DNA of 64,000 bases. Source: Adenanthera pavonina (Eukaryota > Streptophyta > Magnoliopsida > Fabales > Fabaceae). Positions within the stretch are counted from its first letter, which is position 1; the number at the start of each line of letters is the position of its first letter. The DNA lies in contig JAIVEN010000037.1 of assembly GCA_026686845.1 (NCBI GenBank), positions 1,488,001 to 1,552,000 on the forward strand, read 5' to 3'. The position numbers and the translations under genes were made by a program. The notes under the pieces were generated by a model that was not told the DNA's origin, did not search any database, and saw only the letters and a list, made by a program, of their open reading frames with translations. Below, piece after piece: positions 12,758 to 24,623 of the stretch.

Positions 12758-14537
12758 ATGGATCATATGGAAGATTTGAGAAGCACAGATGAGTATTTGG
12801 ACGACGAAGTTGAACTTCCAGGGTTTCGGTTCCATCCCACCGATGAAGAGCTCGTGAGTTTCTACCTCAGAAGGAAGCTTGACAAGAAACCCATCAGTAT
12901 CGAACTCATCAAACAGATTGATATTTACAAATACGACCCTTGGGATCTTCCCAGTAAGTTTCCCCCATGCGTCTTCCACTTGATATTCTCATCTTATATA
13001 TATATACATATATATGTACTGTCTTTCAAATATTTTTAGCTTGGTGTTTAACAAACAGGGAGACATATATAAAGAAGAAGAGTATAACGAAGAAAAAGTA
13101 GAGTGGATTCTTTTAGCGCTTGATGTAGATGCTGAGAGAAGCTAGGGTTTCGGGGAAAGAAACTAAAACATCAATTTAACTTTCTGATTATATATGTGGC
13201 TATCTCCTCTTCTCCATTTCACCTAATTATTTAAGAGTGATTAAGGATCACTCTTGGGGCTTAATTGAGGACAATATATGATTAGTGATTCCCCATCTTC
13301 ATAGAAACACACACATACACACCCCTTTTTCCTGTTCTTATAGATTCTACAGAATCCAAGCGGGACAATTATTAAGAGCAACTTGAAAGCCTTACGAAAA
13401 TCAGGTTGAGAGGGTAAGAATGGAACTATATATTGACATCAATTTCACTTCGACTATCGTCATGTGACTATCAGTGATTGTTTTTCTATTTGTGAATAAT
13501 AATTGAATGACATTAACTTCACAGCTTCAGCTGTACAAGAAGCATCCTATATAGTAGTTGAAAGTTATTTTACCCTCTATATATGACCTAGCTAGGCAGT
13601 TTCTGACACGTATTATAATTTATTAGTTTCCTTATTATGTGAAGTGATTGAAGATTAGGACTATATGTATATATATGCAGAGGCCAGTAGCACAGGAGGA
13701 GAGAAGGAGTTGTACTTCTATTGCAAAAGGGGAAGGAAGTACAGGAACAGTATAAGGCCAAATAGAGTGACAGGGTCAGGATTCTGGAAAGCAACAGGAA
13801 TAGACAAACCTGTATACTCTCATGGAGGAGAAGGCAATGACTGCATTGGCCTCAAGAAAACCCTCGTCTACTACCGTGGCAGTGCTGGCAAAGGCTCCAA
13901 AACTGACTGGATGATGCATGAGTTTCGCCTTCCCTCCAACAACGACCCTACTCTTGCCCAAGAAGCAGTAAGACACTTCTCCTTCAAACATGTTCCAAAT
14001 ATATATATATGCCTTTGTCAATTATAAGGCCAGTGATACTCACACATGCAACTTGCTCTTTTTCTGTTTGTGTTACAGGAAATCTGGACGCTCTGTAGAA
14101 TTTTCAAAAGAAATGTGACACAAAGAAAGTGCACACCAGATTGGAGACACATAGCTTCAAAGAGTCATTCTAATGACAAGAGCACTAAATCTGGATCGAT
14201 GAGCATTAATGGTACTGTGGAGTCTTGTAGTAGTACTATTACTTATAATCAAGAAGCATACATCAGCTTTGGAGGCAGTCCAGAGCAGAAACCGGTTATT
14301 AATAATAACTACCACGCCAGTAATCATAATTATAATTATGATCAAAGGAATCATCATGTACTGAGCCAGTACAGTCCTTCAGTAGTAGTGGCACAGCAGC
14401 CGCATCAAGTAAGTGCGCCATCACCATCAGCAGCTTTGAGCTTCCGGGTTAACCAGGCTTCCAATGACTTGTTTGAATTTGATAACTCTTGGGATATCGA
14501 TGAGCTTGAATCAGTCGTCCAGTTTGCTCTTGATTAG
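12758..14537 (+). CDS. NAC-domain transcription factor, JUB1/ANAC042-like
   Basis: Three exons: 12758-12953, 13681-13967 and 14079-14537. Introns are GT-AG, and the joined frame gives 313 residues. The NAC DNA-binding domain spans about residues 20-180. Subdomain A starts LPGFRFHPTDEELVSFYLRR, D contains SIRPNRVTGSGFWKATG, and E ends at EIWTLCRIFKRN across the last intron. The first intron falls after DPWDLP, the usual NAC site. The C-terminal part is low-complexity (Asn/Ser/Gln) and ends in an acidic, aromatic stretch, FDNSWDIDELESVVQFALD, as in transcriptional activators. Subdomain wording (KASSTGGEKE, IGLKKTLVYYRGSAGKG, TDWMMHEFRLP) resembles the JUNGBRUNNEN1/ANAC042 clade, known for H2O2-responsive control of stress and senescence. 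No transmembrane helix. The start is the first ATG after the TATA box. NAC membership is certain; the subclade is an inference from remembered family sequence. Confidence 0.95.
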
Positions 14538-15440
14538 TCTATATCATGTAAATAATCACCCGAATGTGAGGCTTTTGCTCAGATCTTAATCTCCTCGTTA
14601 GGTGATTTTGAGGATATGCATTACTCTCTCGACATAGACTAGCTTTCATTTAGAATCTTATTAACCTCTTTTAATAAGGTGCTAGTTGGTAGTTTTAGTT
14701 GAATTGATTGCATACTTATATAGTGATATATATTTAATTTAGAGCATTAATATATATATAGGAGGGAGTGTAATAATATATAATTTATCGTGTATGATAT
14801 AGAGTTAGAAGAAATGAATTACATTGTCCATGATTAATTAACAGTATATTTTGTTACATTGGTATGCATATTTTATACTTTATATTGGTATATTGATATT
14901 GATGATTGAGCATACTTGTTCACTTCATATATGAAGTTGTTGTTTAGATACTCATTATCTGTTCTAGAATTGAGCAAGTTCATTAATTCAATTTTTTACT
15001 TTTCCTGCTCTCTTGAACATACTTTTGTGCTCGAATGTACACATTTGAATGCTATAGGAACAAAACTATATTTTATTTTTGAGATTTTTCTTAACATATT
15101 GTGTGATCAAGATAATCATCATCGACTGGTTTTATATATTGAGCCTCGCATATCTTTGTCAATGAGTAAATGATAATGAAATACAAATTTTTTTTTTGAA
15201 AATTGAAATGAGGGCTATTAATATTCACTATAAAAGAAATTGTAAATTTGCAACAAAAAATTATCTGTCACAAAATCTGTCTCACAAATTTTGAGACAAA
15301 TCTGACAATGAAAACTTCACAAATCCATATCATATCCCATTGGAAAACCATTTTTGCAAGGGATTTTCCCTAATTTCATCGAAAATTGTGCATGGCCACA
15401 ATAAATGTTGTACTTCATATAATAGTTGATGGAAATTTTA
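14538..15440. other. 3' flank of the NAC gene and intergenic DNA
   Basis: AT-rich. The 3'UTR and poly(A) site of the NAC gene must lie in the first few hundred bases, but I cannot place them. A stretch at 15219-15300 starting CACTATAAAAGAAATT, with repeated 'tcacaaat' motifs, resembles a CACTA element end, but no partner end was found. Confidence 0.5.
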
Positions 15441-15478
15441 GGAACTTTTACCTCGGGTCCAATATATAAAATCTTTTT

Positions 15479-15707
15479 CCCTGATCCTAAATATAAGACC
15501 CTTTATAATGTACGAGGTAGTATTTATTATACATTTTTAGAAAAATGTCCCTATTTAATGTATCTAAAGAGAAAGAGAAAGATTAAATAAGGGTAGTTTT
15601 GGAAAATATTGAGATTTTTGAAGAAATCGAGGTAGTTAATTAGTTTTAATTTCAATTCTTAATTCACGTGATTCAATTAAAAGGGTTTTATATTAAGCAT
15701 AAGAGGG
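15479..15707. mobile_element. Stowaway-like MITE, degraded
   Basis: The left part CCCTGATCCTAAATATAAGA is the approximate inverse of the right part TATTAAGCATAAGAGGGAGTA. The arms share the CTTAATATAA(A/G)ACCCTTT pattern. About 230 bp, no ORF. Confidence 0.5.
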
Positions 15708-16179
15708 AGTAATAAATTGGTAAATGGTCTCCCTAATGGGATATCATATAATTTTCAAAGAAAAAAATGAAAGAAAATCAAATAAATCATTTTCAAAAGA
15801 AAAAATGTGTTTTGAAAAAGTTTGCATCCGACATCATAATTAGTTGACATACATATATTTGTGGAGACTTTAAATATTTCAATATATATATATATATATT
15901 TATAAATGAGAGTGTTAATCTGAAAAAAAAAAGTTTGGTAAGATTTCAATTTCAGGTGCTTTTCTAGAAAATAAATATATTAAACTTTGATTTCAAAGTC
16001 TTAGAACATTGGGCTTTTGACCCTTAATAATTAATTAAGTAATTGAAAAATAATTCGTACAACGTCAAAACCCAGCCCCTGACCCAAAGGAGAGATTACG
16101 TGCTTAGCCTCTTTTCAATTCCAAAACATTAATATATAATTATGTATACATGGTTGATTGTTTTGACGGAAAAATATAC

Positions 16180-16446
16180 CTATGGTCTTTTTTTATTAGT
16201 CAGAAGATTTTTATGGTTTTAAATATAAGTTATTTTTTATAAGGTTTTGGAGTATTAATTATTTTATTTTTAAAATATTCTTATTTAATCATAAGAGAAA
16301 ATGTTGATTGTTTGAATTTATAATATTTATTAGAGGGTAAAGATGGAAAATACATTAATTTTAAGACAATTTTAATAATGTAACAAATTTTTCTTGATTT
16401 TGATGAGTTAGTTAGAAGTGATTTACATTAAGAACCGGAGGGAGTA
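16180..16446. mobile_element. MITE, family shared with 55976-56252
   Basis: The right end reads GAACCGGAGGGAG before TA. The body (for example GAATTTATAATATTTATTAG and TCTTGATTTTGATGAGTTAG) recurs at 55976-56252 in the same order. The left end is worn. About 270 bp, no ORF. Confidence 0.75.
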
Positions 16447-17122
16447 TTACCTTGACAAAATGATGGCCTAGAATTTATTAAAATTAAAAAAGATTAGATT
16501 AATTAATTAAGGAAGACTTATATAGTTCTTAAAAAACAAGTTGACGTAGAAAGCTTTTAAAAATATATATTATTTTTAAAATTAAAATTATGACTAATTT
16601 TAAAGGCTTATAATGTTTTATATGATTTAGCAGTATATTTAAAATTTATAATAATTTTATTAAAATTATCAAATAATTTTATGATTTTTAAAATATTTAA
16701 AATAATTATGATTTATTACATAGTCATGCCCCAATGCAATAAATTGACTTCTATGCAAAATAGATCATCATCTGCAAATCAATATGCGTTTATATCTTTC
16801 TATACATAGTGATACTTTAGTTTAAGGGGAAATTACATTTTGGGACCAATATTATAAATTTATTACAAAAAAGTCTTTGACTAAAAAATAATAGTAAAAA
16901 TTAAAAAACTGAATAATAAAATAGAAAGAAGAAATAGTAAAAGATTTTATTTTATAATAAATTTGTGATATTGATTCCAAAATGTGATTCTCCCTAATTT
17001 TAAGTCTATAACATAAGAGTATTTTAATTTTTAATTTAATCCACAGATTATCTATAAAGTGTATAGAAAAGCCGAACTGCATTGATTAAAAAAAAAAGCC
17101 TGACAGCTCGTACAAAATGATA
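16447..17122. other. Intergenic, AT-rich
   Basis: No gene or repeat boundary recognised. It includes long runs of A/T with weak inverted symmetry. Confidence 0.5.
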
Positions 17123-18190
17123 ATGCCCTGTTTGGTTCACAGAAGTATTTTTGAAGGAAATGGAAATGGAAAAGGGAGTAGAAGTGGAAGAGAAAATGAG
17201 ATTTTAAAATGTGTTTGGTATGACCAGGAAAGTGCGGTATAATTTTTATTTAAAATGTGTAATATAGTATTAAATTACTAATATACCCTTATCAAATAAA
17301 AAAACAAATTTGAACAGGTTTTTGTCAACCACCGTGCACCACCATGGAGACCACCGTGCGCCACCTTGTAAGCCATTGTGTACCCACCATCATTCCCCCT
17401 TCAATAAGCCAAATCAATTAACCAGAAGCCCAAAAAACAAAATAATCAAAGAACCCAGATCAAAAGTTGATTTATAGCAAAAAAAAAAAACAAAAATCCA
17501 AGAACCCAAATTGGAAACCACTTGAACCACCTTGGAATGTTTGAGCTAGGAACGATTTGGGTTGAGAAGAATGCAAATCAAACATATTCACTGAGAAATT
17601 GAACCCAGATCATTGTGCAGTTCATCGAGTGAGGAGCAAGAATCATCGGACGAAGCACTTCAACTTGCTGAAGGAGATTACAGATCTGTGACCATCTGGG
17701 ATAAGGGGAAAGTTAGAAATGGAGAAAAGGAATGGTTGTCGCTCATCTTTTGCAGGTGGTTGCCGGAGGAGGAAGCATGATTCTTGTCACAGATTGTCGA
17801 AGGGAGAAGGTGTCAAGAATCAAGCAAAGCATCTAAGCTACATCATCATTGAAGGGAAGAGAAGGATTTGAGAAGCATATGCATGGGAAGGCTTCTCATC
17901 ACGCCATTGCCGATGTTGTTCTGGTCGCTGTGAGTCACTCCGACAACCTATGCACACTCAGATGACCGGTGGAGTGGTAGTTGGGTGAAGGGTAAAATGG
18001 GTAGAATATTTGGCTTCCGTGGAAGTGTTGAGACTTCCACACCCTATCACATGGAAGTCAAGTTCCAGCCTCTTGATGGAAGTGGAGCTGGAAAAGAAGT
18101 GGACTTAAAACCAACCAAACATGTTTTTAGATGGCTTCCATTTCCATTTTTAGTTCCTGACCAAGAGTTCCAACGAACCAAACATAGCAT
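17123..18190. mobile_element. Non-autonomous DNA transposon with GTTTGGTTC ends
   Basis: The left end ATGCCCTGTTTGGTTC is mirrored at the right as GAACCAAACATAGCAT. The inner arms also pair (TTCCATTTCCATTTTTAG at the right against AATGGAAATGGAAA at the left). About 1.07 kb. The interior has a short CCACCGTGC(A/G)CCACC repeat near 17330-17365 and no transposase. The end sequence resembles hAT/PIF-type elements, but I see no clear target duplication. Confidence 0.6.
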
Positions 18191-18343
18191 GAAAGAAAAG
18201 CTTGTGTTGGCTTTCAGAATGAATAGGAATAGAAATAAATAGCTTCTTCCCCACTGTTTCTTCTTCAATTCCACCTCAAATTTAGTACTAACATGTTTAC
18301 TGCACTCAAACTAATTAACGAACTTAAATGTACTATATATATA

Positions 18344-19643
18344 GGAAAATTACAGTTAGATACCACAGAAATAAAAAAATTATAGTTGGGTACCATAAAT
18401 ATTGGTAATAACACAGAAGTACTATAATACTTAAGTATAAAGATGTAGACTATGTAAAAAAAATGGTTTTTCCCTTTGTGTCAGATTTTTTTTATATTAT
18501 TTTATTTTAAAATGAATATATTCATTTGTAATTAATGTTAAGTGATTTACAATGGACACTAGTAAATTTATAATGGACGCTAGTAAATTTGTAACTTAAA
18601 CAATGATCGACCATCAAATGGGGCCCCCTCTGACGGTCAACCAGATCAAGCATATTGACAATAGAAGCTCTTACTAAAGGGCTTCCTCTAATGGTCGATC
18701 AAATCAGACACACTGATAGTGGAAGTTCTCACAAAGCTGCTGATTCAATCAACCATTAGAGAGACCCCTTCTGATGGTCGACCATCGCCTATTTGCAACA
18801 GACAAATGATAATTTTCAATTGATAATCGACAATTTAGAGTCGAAGCTTGATGATTTGCGGAATTTCAACTGAAGAAAAAAAAATAATCTCATACACATT
18901 TACAACTAATACACGTAAATTTACAAATTGTTTTACTTAAATTTGCAACTGATCTATATACATTTCCATTTGATGAAAGTTGCAAACTTTCACGTCTACA
19001 ATATTTCAAATATAGCAAATCAAAATAAAAAAAAAGCAACAAAAAAAAAAGAACTCACCAGAGAGGATGAAGATGGGGTGTAGGTAGCAGATGAGAAAGA
19101 AAAGGGAGGGAGAAGCAACAAAGGGAGAAGCATTGTGAACTCAGTAAAAAAGGAGCAAAATGCTTTACTTGAACCCTAGATCTCACTGAAATTGTCTTCG
19201 CCATTTGTGAGGACAGACCATCGAACCATCATAAAGTTGAGATTGGACAAGGAGGGAGCATGAAATAGCTTCTTCTTCTCATACAAGGAGGAAGCATGAA
19301 CCAAATCTCATCGAACATACATATTGCATGAACCTGAGATCAAACGAATAGGGAGCAAAAACTCAAGATCAAATGGACGATAGTGGGATGGGGGGAGGAG
19401 ACGATCAAGTTTGGAGGAGAAAGGAGGAGAAGTGGAAGGAGGAGGTAGAGGAGTGAAGACCAATGGAGAAGAGGAAGGAGGAGAGAGAGTGAGGAAAGGG
19501 GGAAAATAGGTAGGGCAAAAAGGTCATTTCGCATGATAAAAATATTTACAATTAGGTATCTTGATATGTTTTTATAAATACCATAGTTTAAGGTATGTAT
19601 TTGTAATTTTTTTCATGATGTGGTATTTAATTAAAATTTTCCC
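18344..19643. mobile_element. Mutator-like non-autonomous element (~1.3 kb)
   Basis: Long terminal inverted repeats of about 50 bp. The left end GGAAAATTACAGTTAGATAC and following TACCATAAAT pattern are mirrored at the right by a stretch ending AATTAAAATTTTCCC. Both sides are flanked by TATATATATA, compatible with the 9-10-bp target duplication of Mutator-like elements, although AT repeats make this weak. The interior (18600-18790) carries diverged copies of a GGTCGACCAT-type motif in both orientations and a purine-rich tract (19375-19510). There is no transposase ORF; the purine-rich part could be captured DNA. Confidence 0.72.
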
Positions 19644-19794
19644 TATATATATAATTGCTAGGGGTCATTTGCAATTGAAACTCAAGCATTTGATATCTTT
19701 GCAGAGATTTTCTTGGAAATGATGAAAGAAAATATTTCTATTAATTGTATGTTTGTTTCTTGTTTTGTTGTGCAAATTATTAATTGTTGGATAA

Positions 19795-20062
19795 TTTGGT
19801 AAACCAAATGTGATGTGAAGATTTCCAAATTCCACACTAGATAAGTGTAAAGTCTTTTAACACATATCATATGATAATTTTGAAAGAAAGTCCAAGTGGG
19901 AATTGAATAATTGTAATTGGGAACCACTTGGGAATTAGGTGTTAATGGCTAGTCTAATCTGGTTGTTAATGGGCTCATAAATAAGAATGTTTTTATAATA
20001 ATCTAACAGCTATAAATGGTCACATATCAACTGCGCATTTATAATCTATAAAACGTTTGTTG

Positions 20063-20105
<43 letters not shown>

Positions 20106-20426
20106 AGGAGGTGACCATATTAGGGAGATAAGGGAAGGGACAAATACACTAACATATGTTTTCATCATTTTCTCCTCCAAATACTCATGTTACTTTGTAA
20201 CTTCAACTAGTTTTATAGGAGAGATTCTGGAAGTTGCTATTCGGACATCTCTGGAAGTGTTTGGAATAACTCCTAGGAGTGATTTGCCACAATCCCAGCA
20301 GCAAACATAGTGAGAACAAATATCACCTTAAGAACAGTATTATTTGCACACGTTTCTAAGCACATATTTTCTAACAATATATTTTCTAAGCACATATTCC
20401 ATCTTCTACATACAAATTTCCTAACA
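19795..20426 (+). repeat. 5' LTR of copia A
   Basis: Matches 38365-38978 along its length (for example 'aggtgttaa.ggctagtctaatctg', 'ataaaacgtttgttgctctc' and 'gagattctggaagtt'). It contains a CT/AT microsatellite (20059-20105) leading into TATATAAGGAGG, a likely LTR promoter. Many substitutions separate the two LTRs, so the insertion is old. Confidence 0.92.
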
Positions 20427-21169
20427 ATCTCAAGGTGATATTTGATTTTTAGAAGATGATTTGATCTAGGGTGTTGATAAAGTTTCATTCAATCTATTCA
20501 ATTAATGGCATGTGAAGCAATTGAGATAAATATTTATTCTATTTTGCCTTTGATTGTTTTCTTGTTGAAGAAAAATGATGAAATTCTAATTTTGACTCAT
20601 GTGAAGCCGTGAAGGATGATATTTTTTTAATCTGGTAACTACGATTCATGCATGTGCCTTGAATTGATTTTGTATAATTAATTTTGTTTAAAGGATAACA
20701 TGAAATCTTTTAAAAAAAAACCTGAAGCATTGATGGATTATGGTAATAGTAGTAATAATTTGCTTTAGGGATGTTCATTTAGATTTTGATGTTGGACCAT
20801 ATGTTAATATTGCATCAATTGAAATATTACAAGTAACAAAATTTAATATTAATTTTAGAAAACTATGGTAACAAAGCATTTATAAATGTGGGAGAAACAT
20901 TTTTCATGAAAAGATTTTGTATTTATGAATAAGAAATTTGTGTCCATGAACAAGTTTTCGAATAATCACAAAGTTGTTTCAAATAAAAGTTTTGTGTTCA
21001 TGAATAAAGGTTACATGTTTCAGTATTTGTTGTTTCTTGGAAAGGCTATTAGTTTTCAAAATAGCAAGTTTAAAATCTCTAATGATCATTTGTTTAGTCA
21101 CCAACGTCCAGTAATAGCTAACCAATGTTCAAAAAATAATATTTTATGGTTTTATTTCAATTGAAGAAT

Positions 21170-21650
21170 ACATTGATTTTAGTTACCTATCTAGTGTAGA
21201 AGTGACTATAAGTCAACTTTTGGTTGGTTTTACCCATGCATGTAAGAGGATCCATCTCTTGGAATTAAAAGAAAAGGGACTTGTATAATATATAAGGAGT
21301 CAAAATTTGTTGCCTTAAGAGCAAGATGTAAAGAAGGAACATTACTAAGAAATTCATTATTTAGATAAAGCTGTAGCCCCGTAAAGGAAGTCATATTTCT
21401 TTCTATTATTATAATAAGTAGATATGTCTAGGATTTATAATGATAAAATTAGACATAAAAGTATAAGACCTGATTATATTATACATTTAATTTTTGATGG
21501 AATAATCACAATTCAATTTGTGGTAACAAGTTTGGTAAACATTTGATGAAAGGGCTCACCAAAATTGGTGATAACAACAAAAGGAATAGGATTAATTAAA
21601 ATCCCTTAACATCAGTCACTAGTAATGGAAACTCAACCTTTATTGGACTA
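21170..21650 (+). pseudogene. Copia A pol C-terminus (RNase H) remnant
   Basis: Broken frames read ESKFVALRARCKEGTLLRN, then a decayed middle, then KHLMKGLTK and a tail with SVTSNGNSTFIGLN. This is the order of the end of copia pol: RNase H, the 'LTKGL' motif, then the tail before the 3' LTR. Several stops; no activity expected. Confidence 0.6.
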
Positions 21651-22101
21651 AATCTAGTTTAAAGGTTCAATAGATAAAAACAAGTTACTGATAAACGATT
21701 GGGCACTAGAATAATTATATATAACCATTCCAAGTCTAGTGCATAATATAAGAATTTAAGTGTTCAAAGTGCGTAATACACTTAATGGATTCAAGGAAGT
21801 CGAAAAGATTAGGGCTTAAGGGAAAACCACCTATGTAAATATAAGAAATGGTGTTGCTCCTAACAAGAATTTGGGGTTGAATCTTGTAAACATTCATGAA
21901 AAGCCTAGGGTGAAGCACATGGCTATTAAAGCATGGAAATTGCTTATGAACTTTTTGAAGTTAAATATAAGGGTATGTGTGTGGTGTTTCTAGTATTGAC
22001 ACTAACATTATGGTTTAATGCCATTAAGCAACCATTAACTTGTTAATACTTTGAATTGCCTACACTAACAGTAGGTTCAAGTCGAAAGACATCTACTATT
22101 A

Positions 22102-22679
22102 TATGAGAAAATTTTCAAAATGAAAAAATGTCACTTAAAGGATTCATGAATTAATTATAACTTTTGAAATAATTTATGGAAAGTTACAAGGTGCATGAAA
22201 TATGAAAGGAAGTTATTTTTTATTAGATTCATGAATTGTTATTATGTACATACATTGGTTAATGCATGTGTCTCTTAATGAAAGAGACATGTTGCTTTAA
22301 GAGGTACTTTCCCATTTCTTATAAATAACTCACAATCTTTCATCATTCAATCATTCTAATTCATTCATCCACACATCTTTCAGCATGCACAAATTCACTT
22401 GCCTTCATCTTTTGGCCCACAAAAGATAAAAAGTAAATTACCACTTTGTAAAAGTCATTGTTATCAAGACTTGAGTTTTGGAAGTGCAATATCTATTCAT
22501 GAGTCTTCATTATATCATGTAGGAAATTCACCACTGACTCAAGTTGCACCCAAGATTTGGAAATTTGTGAAGATGAATTAAACCTAAAGGAAAGTGTTGA
22601 CCATACTTTGAAGACTTGTGCATAACTTTCTCTTCAATATGCTCTTCTTCTACACTTCAAAGATCTATTCCCACCAACA
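22102..22679 (+). repeat. 5' LTR of copia B
   Basis: Aligned with 37714-38304 throughout (for example 'cacttgccttcatcttttgg', 'gtaggaaattc.ccactgactc'). A TATAAATA-type promoter lies near 22319. The first dinucleotide has mutated from TG to TA. Confidence 0.93.
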
Positions 22680-22708
22680 ATTTTTAGGCTTAATTTCGTT
22701 GAATTCAA

Positions 22709-23015
22709 ATGGTTTCTTTGAAGGATTTGACTACAAATTTTGTGAAATTAGAAAGGTTTGAAGGAGGCAACTTTTTGATATGGTAGAAGAAGATGAAGTA
22801 GGAAAAGTGAAAAGAAGAAGAAACTATGGTTGAAGTTAGAGAAAGGAAAAACTAGGAGAACGATGATTACATTTGCATTGAACACATTCTAAATAGACTT
22901 GGTAATTCTCTCTTTGATGTTTGTCAAGAGTACTCAACGTTTACAAAGGAATTATGGGAGAAACTAAAGGCAAGGTAAAAGTAAGAGGATGTAATAGTTA
23001 AAAAATTTCTTGTTA
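22709..23015 (+). pseudogene. Copia B gag, N-terminal part
   Basis: Opens MVSLKDLTTNFVKLERFEGG, followed by NFLIW then a stop, the typical F-x-G-x-N-F-x-x-W start of copia gag. After a decayed stretch it recovers as DYICIEHILNRLGNSLFDVC and KELWEKLKAR, ending KKFLVT at the CACTA insertion point. It continues directly at 31460 (CFNNYKMV). At least four in-frame stops. Confidence 0.82.
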
Positions 23016-24112
23016 CACAACGCCAAAAATGGCTTTTCTTGGTGCATATTCCTTTGTAGTTATAATGGCAAATGCTAAGAAAACTAGGTCAGTGATGTGG
23101 GGAAGCTTTCATTTGCTGTTACAAAATGAAGCGCAATAGAAAAGTATTACTTCCTTTGCAGTTATTAAAACAACCACAAAGAAAAGTCTTCCTCCACATG
23201 GCAATGAGTTCATTTCTATTACCTTTACAGTTTAATTAACAAATGCAAAGGAAAATAATTTTTTAAAAAAATAAAATAAAAACTTTCCTTTGTTGCTTAT
23301 TAACAAACGCAAAGGAAAGTATAATTTCTTTATGGTTATTTTTGCAACTGTAAAGGAATATATGTCCTAATTTAAAATCAAACTTCTTTTTGCCTTGTTC
23401 GCCACTCTTTCTTTGTGTCCTAAAACTCACTCAAAACTTCCATCTCATGTGAGTTCCCTCTAAAAACTCCATCATGTGTTTATTGCTATTGTCCATTGTT
23501 GTAGCTACCTCTTGTACGTTTTTCATGTTTGTTGACTATGAGAAACCTTTCTCCATAATGTTTGATCAAAGCCAGTGAATCCACAACAACCCATTCATTT
23601 CTCACCTTCTCTGGTGTTTTTTGGTGCAAGCTCTCTCCCTCCAGCATGACTGTTGCAAAGTTGAGGTACCCTTTTCTTTTTCTTTATTTTGATTCTAGGC
23701 ATTTCATGTGAAGCTCTGTCACCACACCCATTAACTTATGTTATTTCCTTGTAGCCATAATTTGTGAAAGAAAGAATTTTTAGGTGTATTTTTAAGAATT
23801 TTCTCGCATTTACAACCTGCAAATTTGAGGTATGCATGTCCTACACGAGTTTGGGATTTTCACTGGGTTTTGAAATTTTTTGTTGGTTTTTGTTGCCGCA
23901 ATATTACTAGTTTCGAGTTTTGGCACATTTTGGTGAACTATTGCAAGATGGAACCTATTTATTTTGGCTCATATATTTATTTGTTTGTTTGTTTTAGTAG
24001 ACTCATTATACCCCTGTTTGAATTGGAATCTTATTGTTGCTCTCTTTCATATACATTGGTAAATTTTGGCCGCACTAGTGACTGTTTGCATTGGAATATA
24101 GCATATATCTAA

Positions 24113-24405
24113 CCATATAACCCGTTATGTTCAATTTCAATAAATAGCTTGACTCTTAGAAGAGGCATTTTATTTTACATTGTAGACATTGTACATGACT
24201 CTATTATGCCTTATGGGTTAAGTTATTAAGTAAACTAAGCATGCTATCATTTATCTAGGTCTAGAGATACTTATTGATTTTGCATGCAAATGTGGCAAAT
24301 ATCTTACCATATAACTTGTCACAATCAATTTCAATAAACTGGTCAACTTTCACAAGAGGTATTTATTTTGCATTATAGACATCCTACTTGACTCTAAGGC
24401 ACCAT
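24113..24405. repeat. Two-copy ~195-bp tandem repeat inside the CACTA element
   Basis: 'accatataac', 'caatttcaataaa', 'agaggcatttt/agaggtattta' and 'tagacat' recur in the same order from about 24113 and about 24305. Probably an intron or upstream part of the CACTA gene. Confidence 0.6.
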
Positions 24406-24623
24406 AGTTGTTTATAGTTGAAAAAAGAAAATTTCCTATGTTTGATCTAAGTTTCTTTAGTTATCATGGGAATCTTAATTTCCCTAGAAAATCAATTATC
24501 CATAGAACTTTGGTACCATATTCCCAAATATTGCATGTTACCTCATCCTTTTTCTCTTTAGCTTGCGGCTCTTTGTCATTTTGCTATAGAATTATTAGAC
24601 CCTAAACTTTATTATAGGTAAAT

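Noticed and set aside
17985..18242. 85-codon open frame
   Set aside because: Lies across the right inverted repeat of the 17123-18190 transposon.
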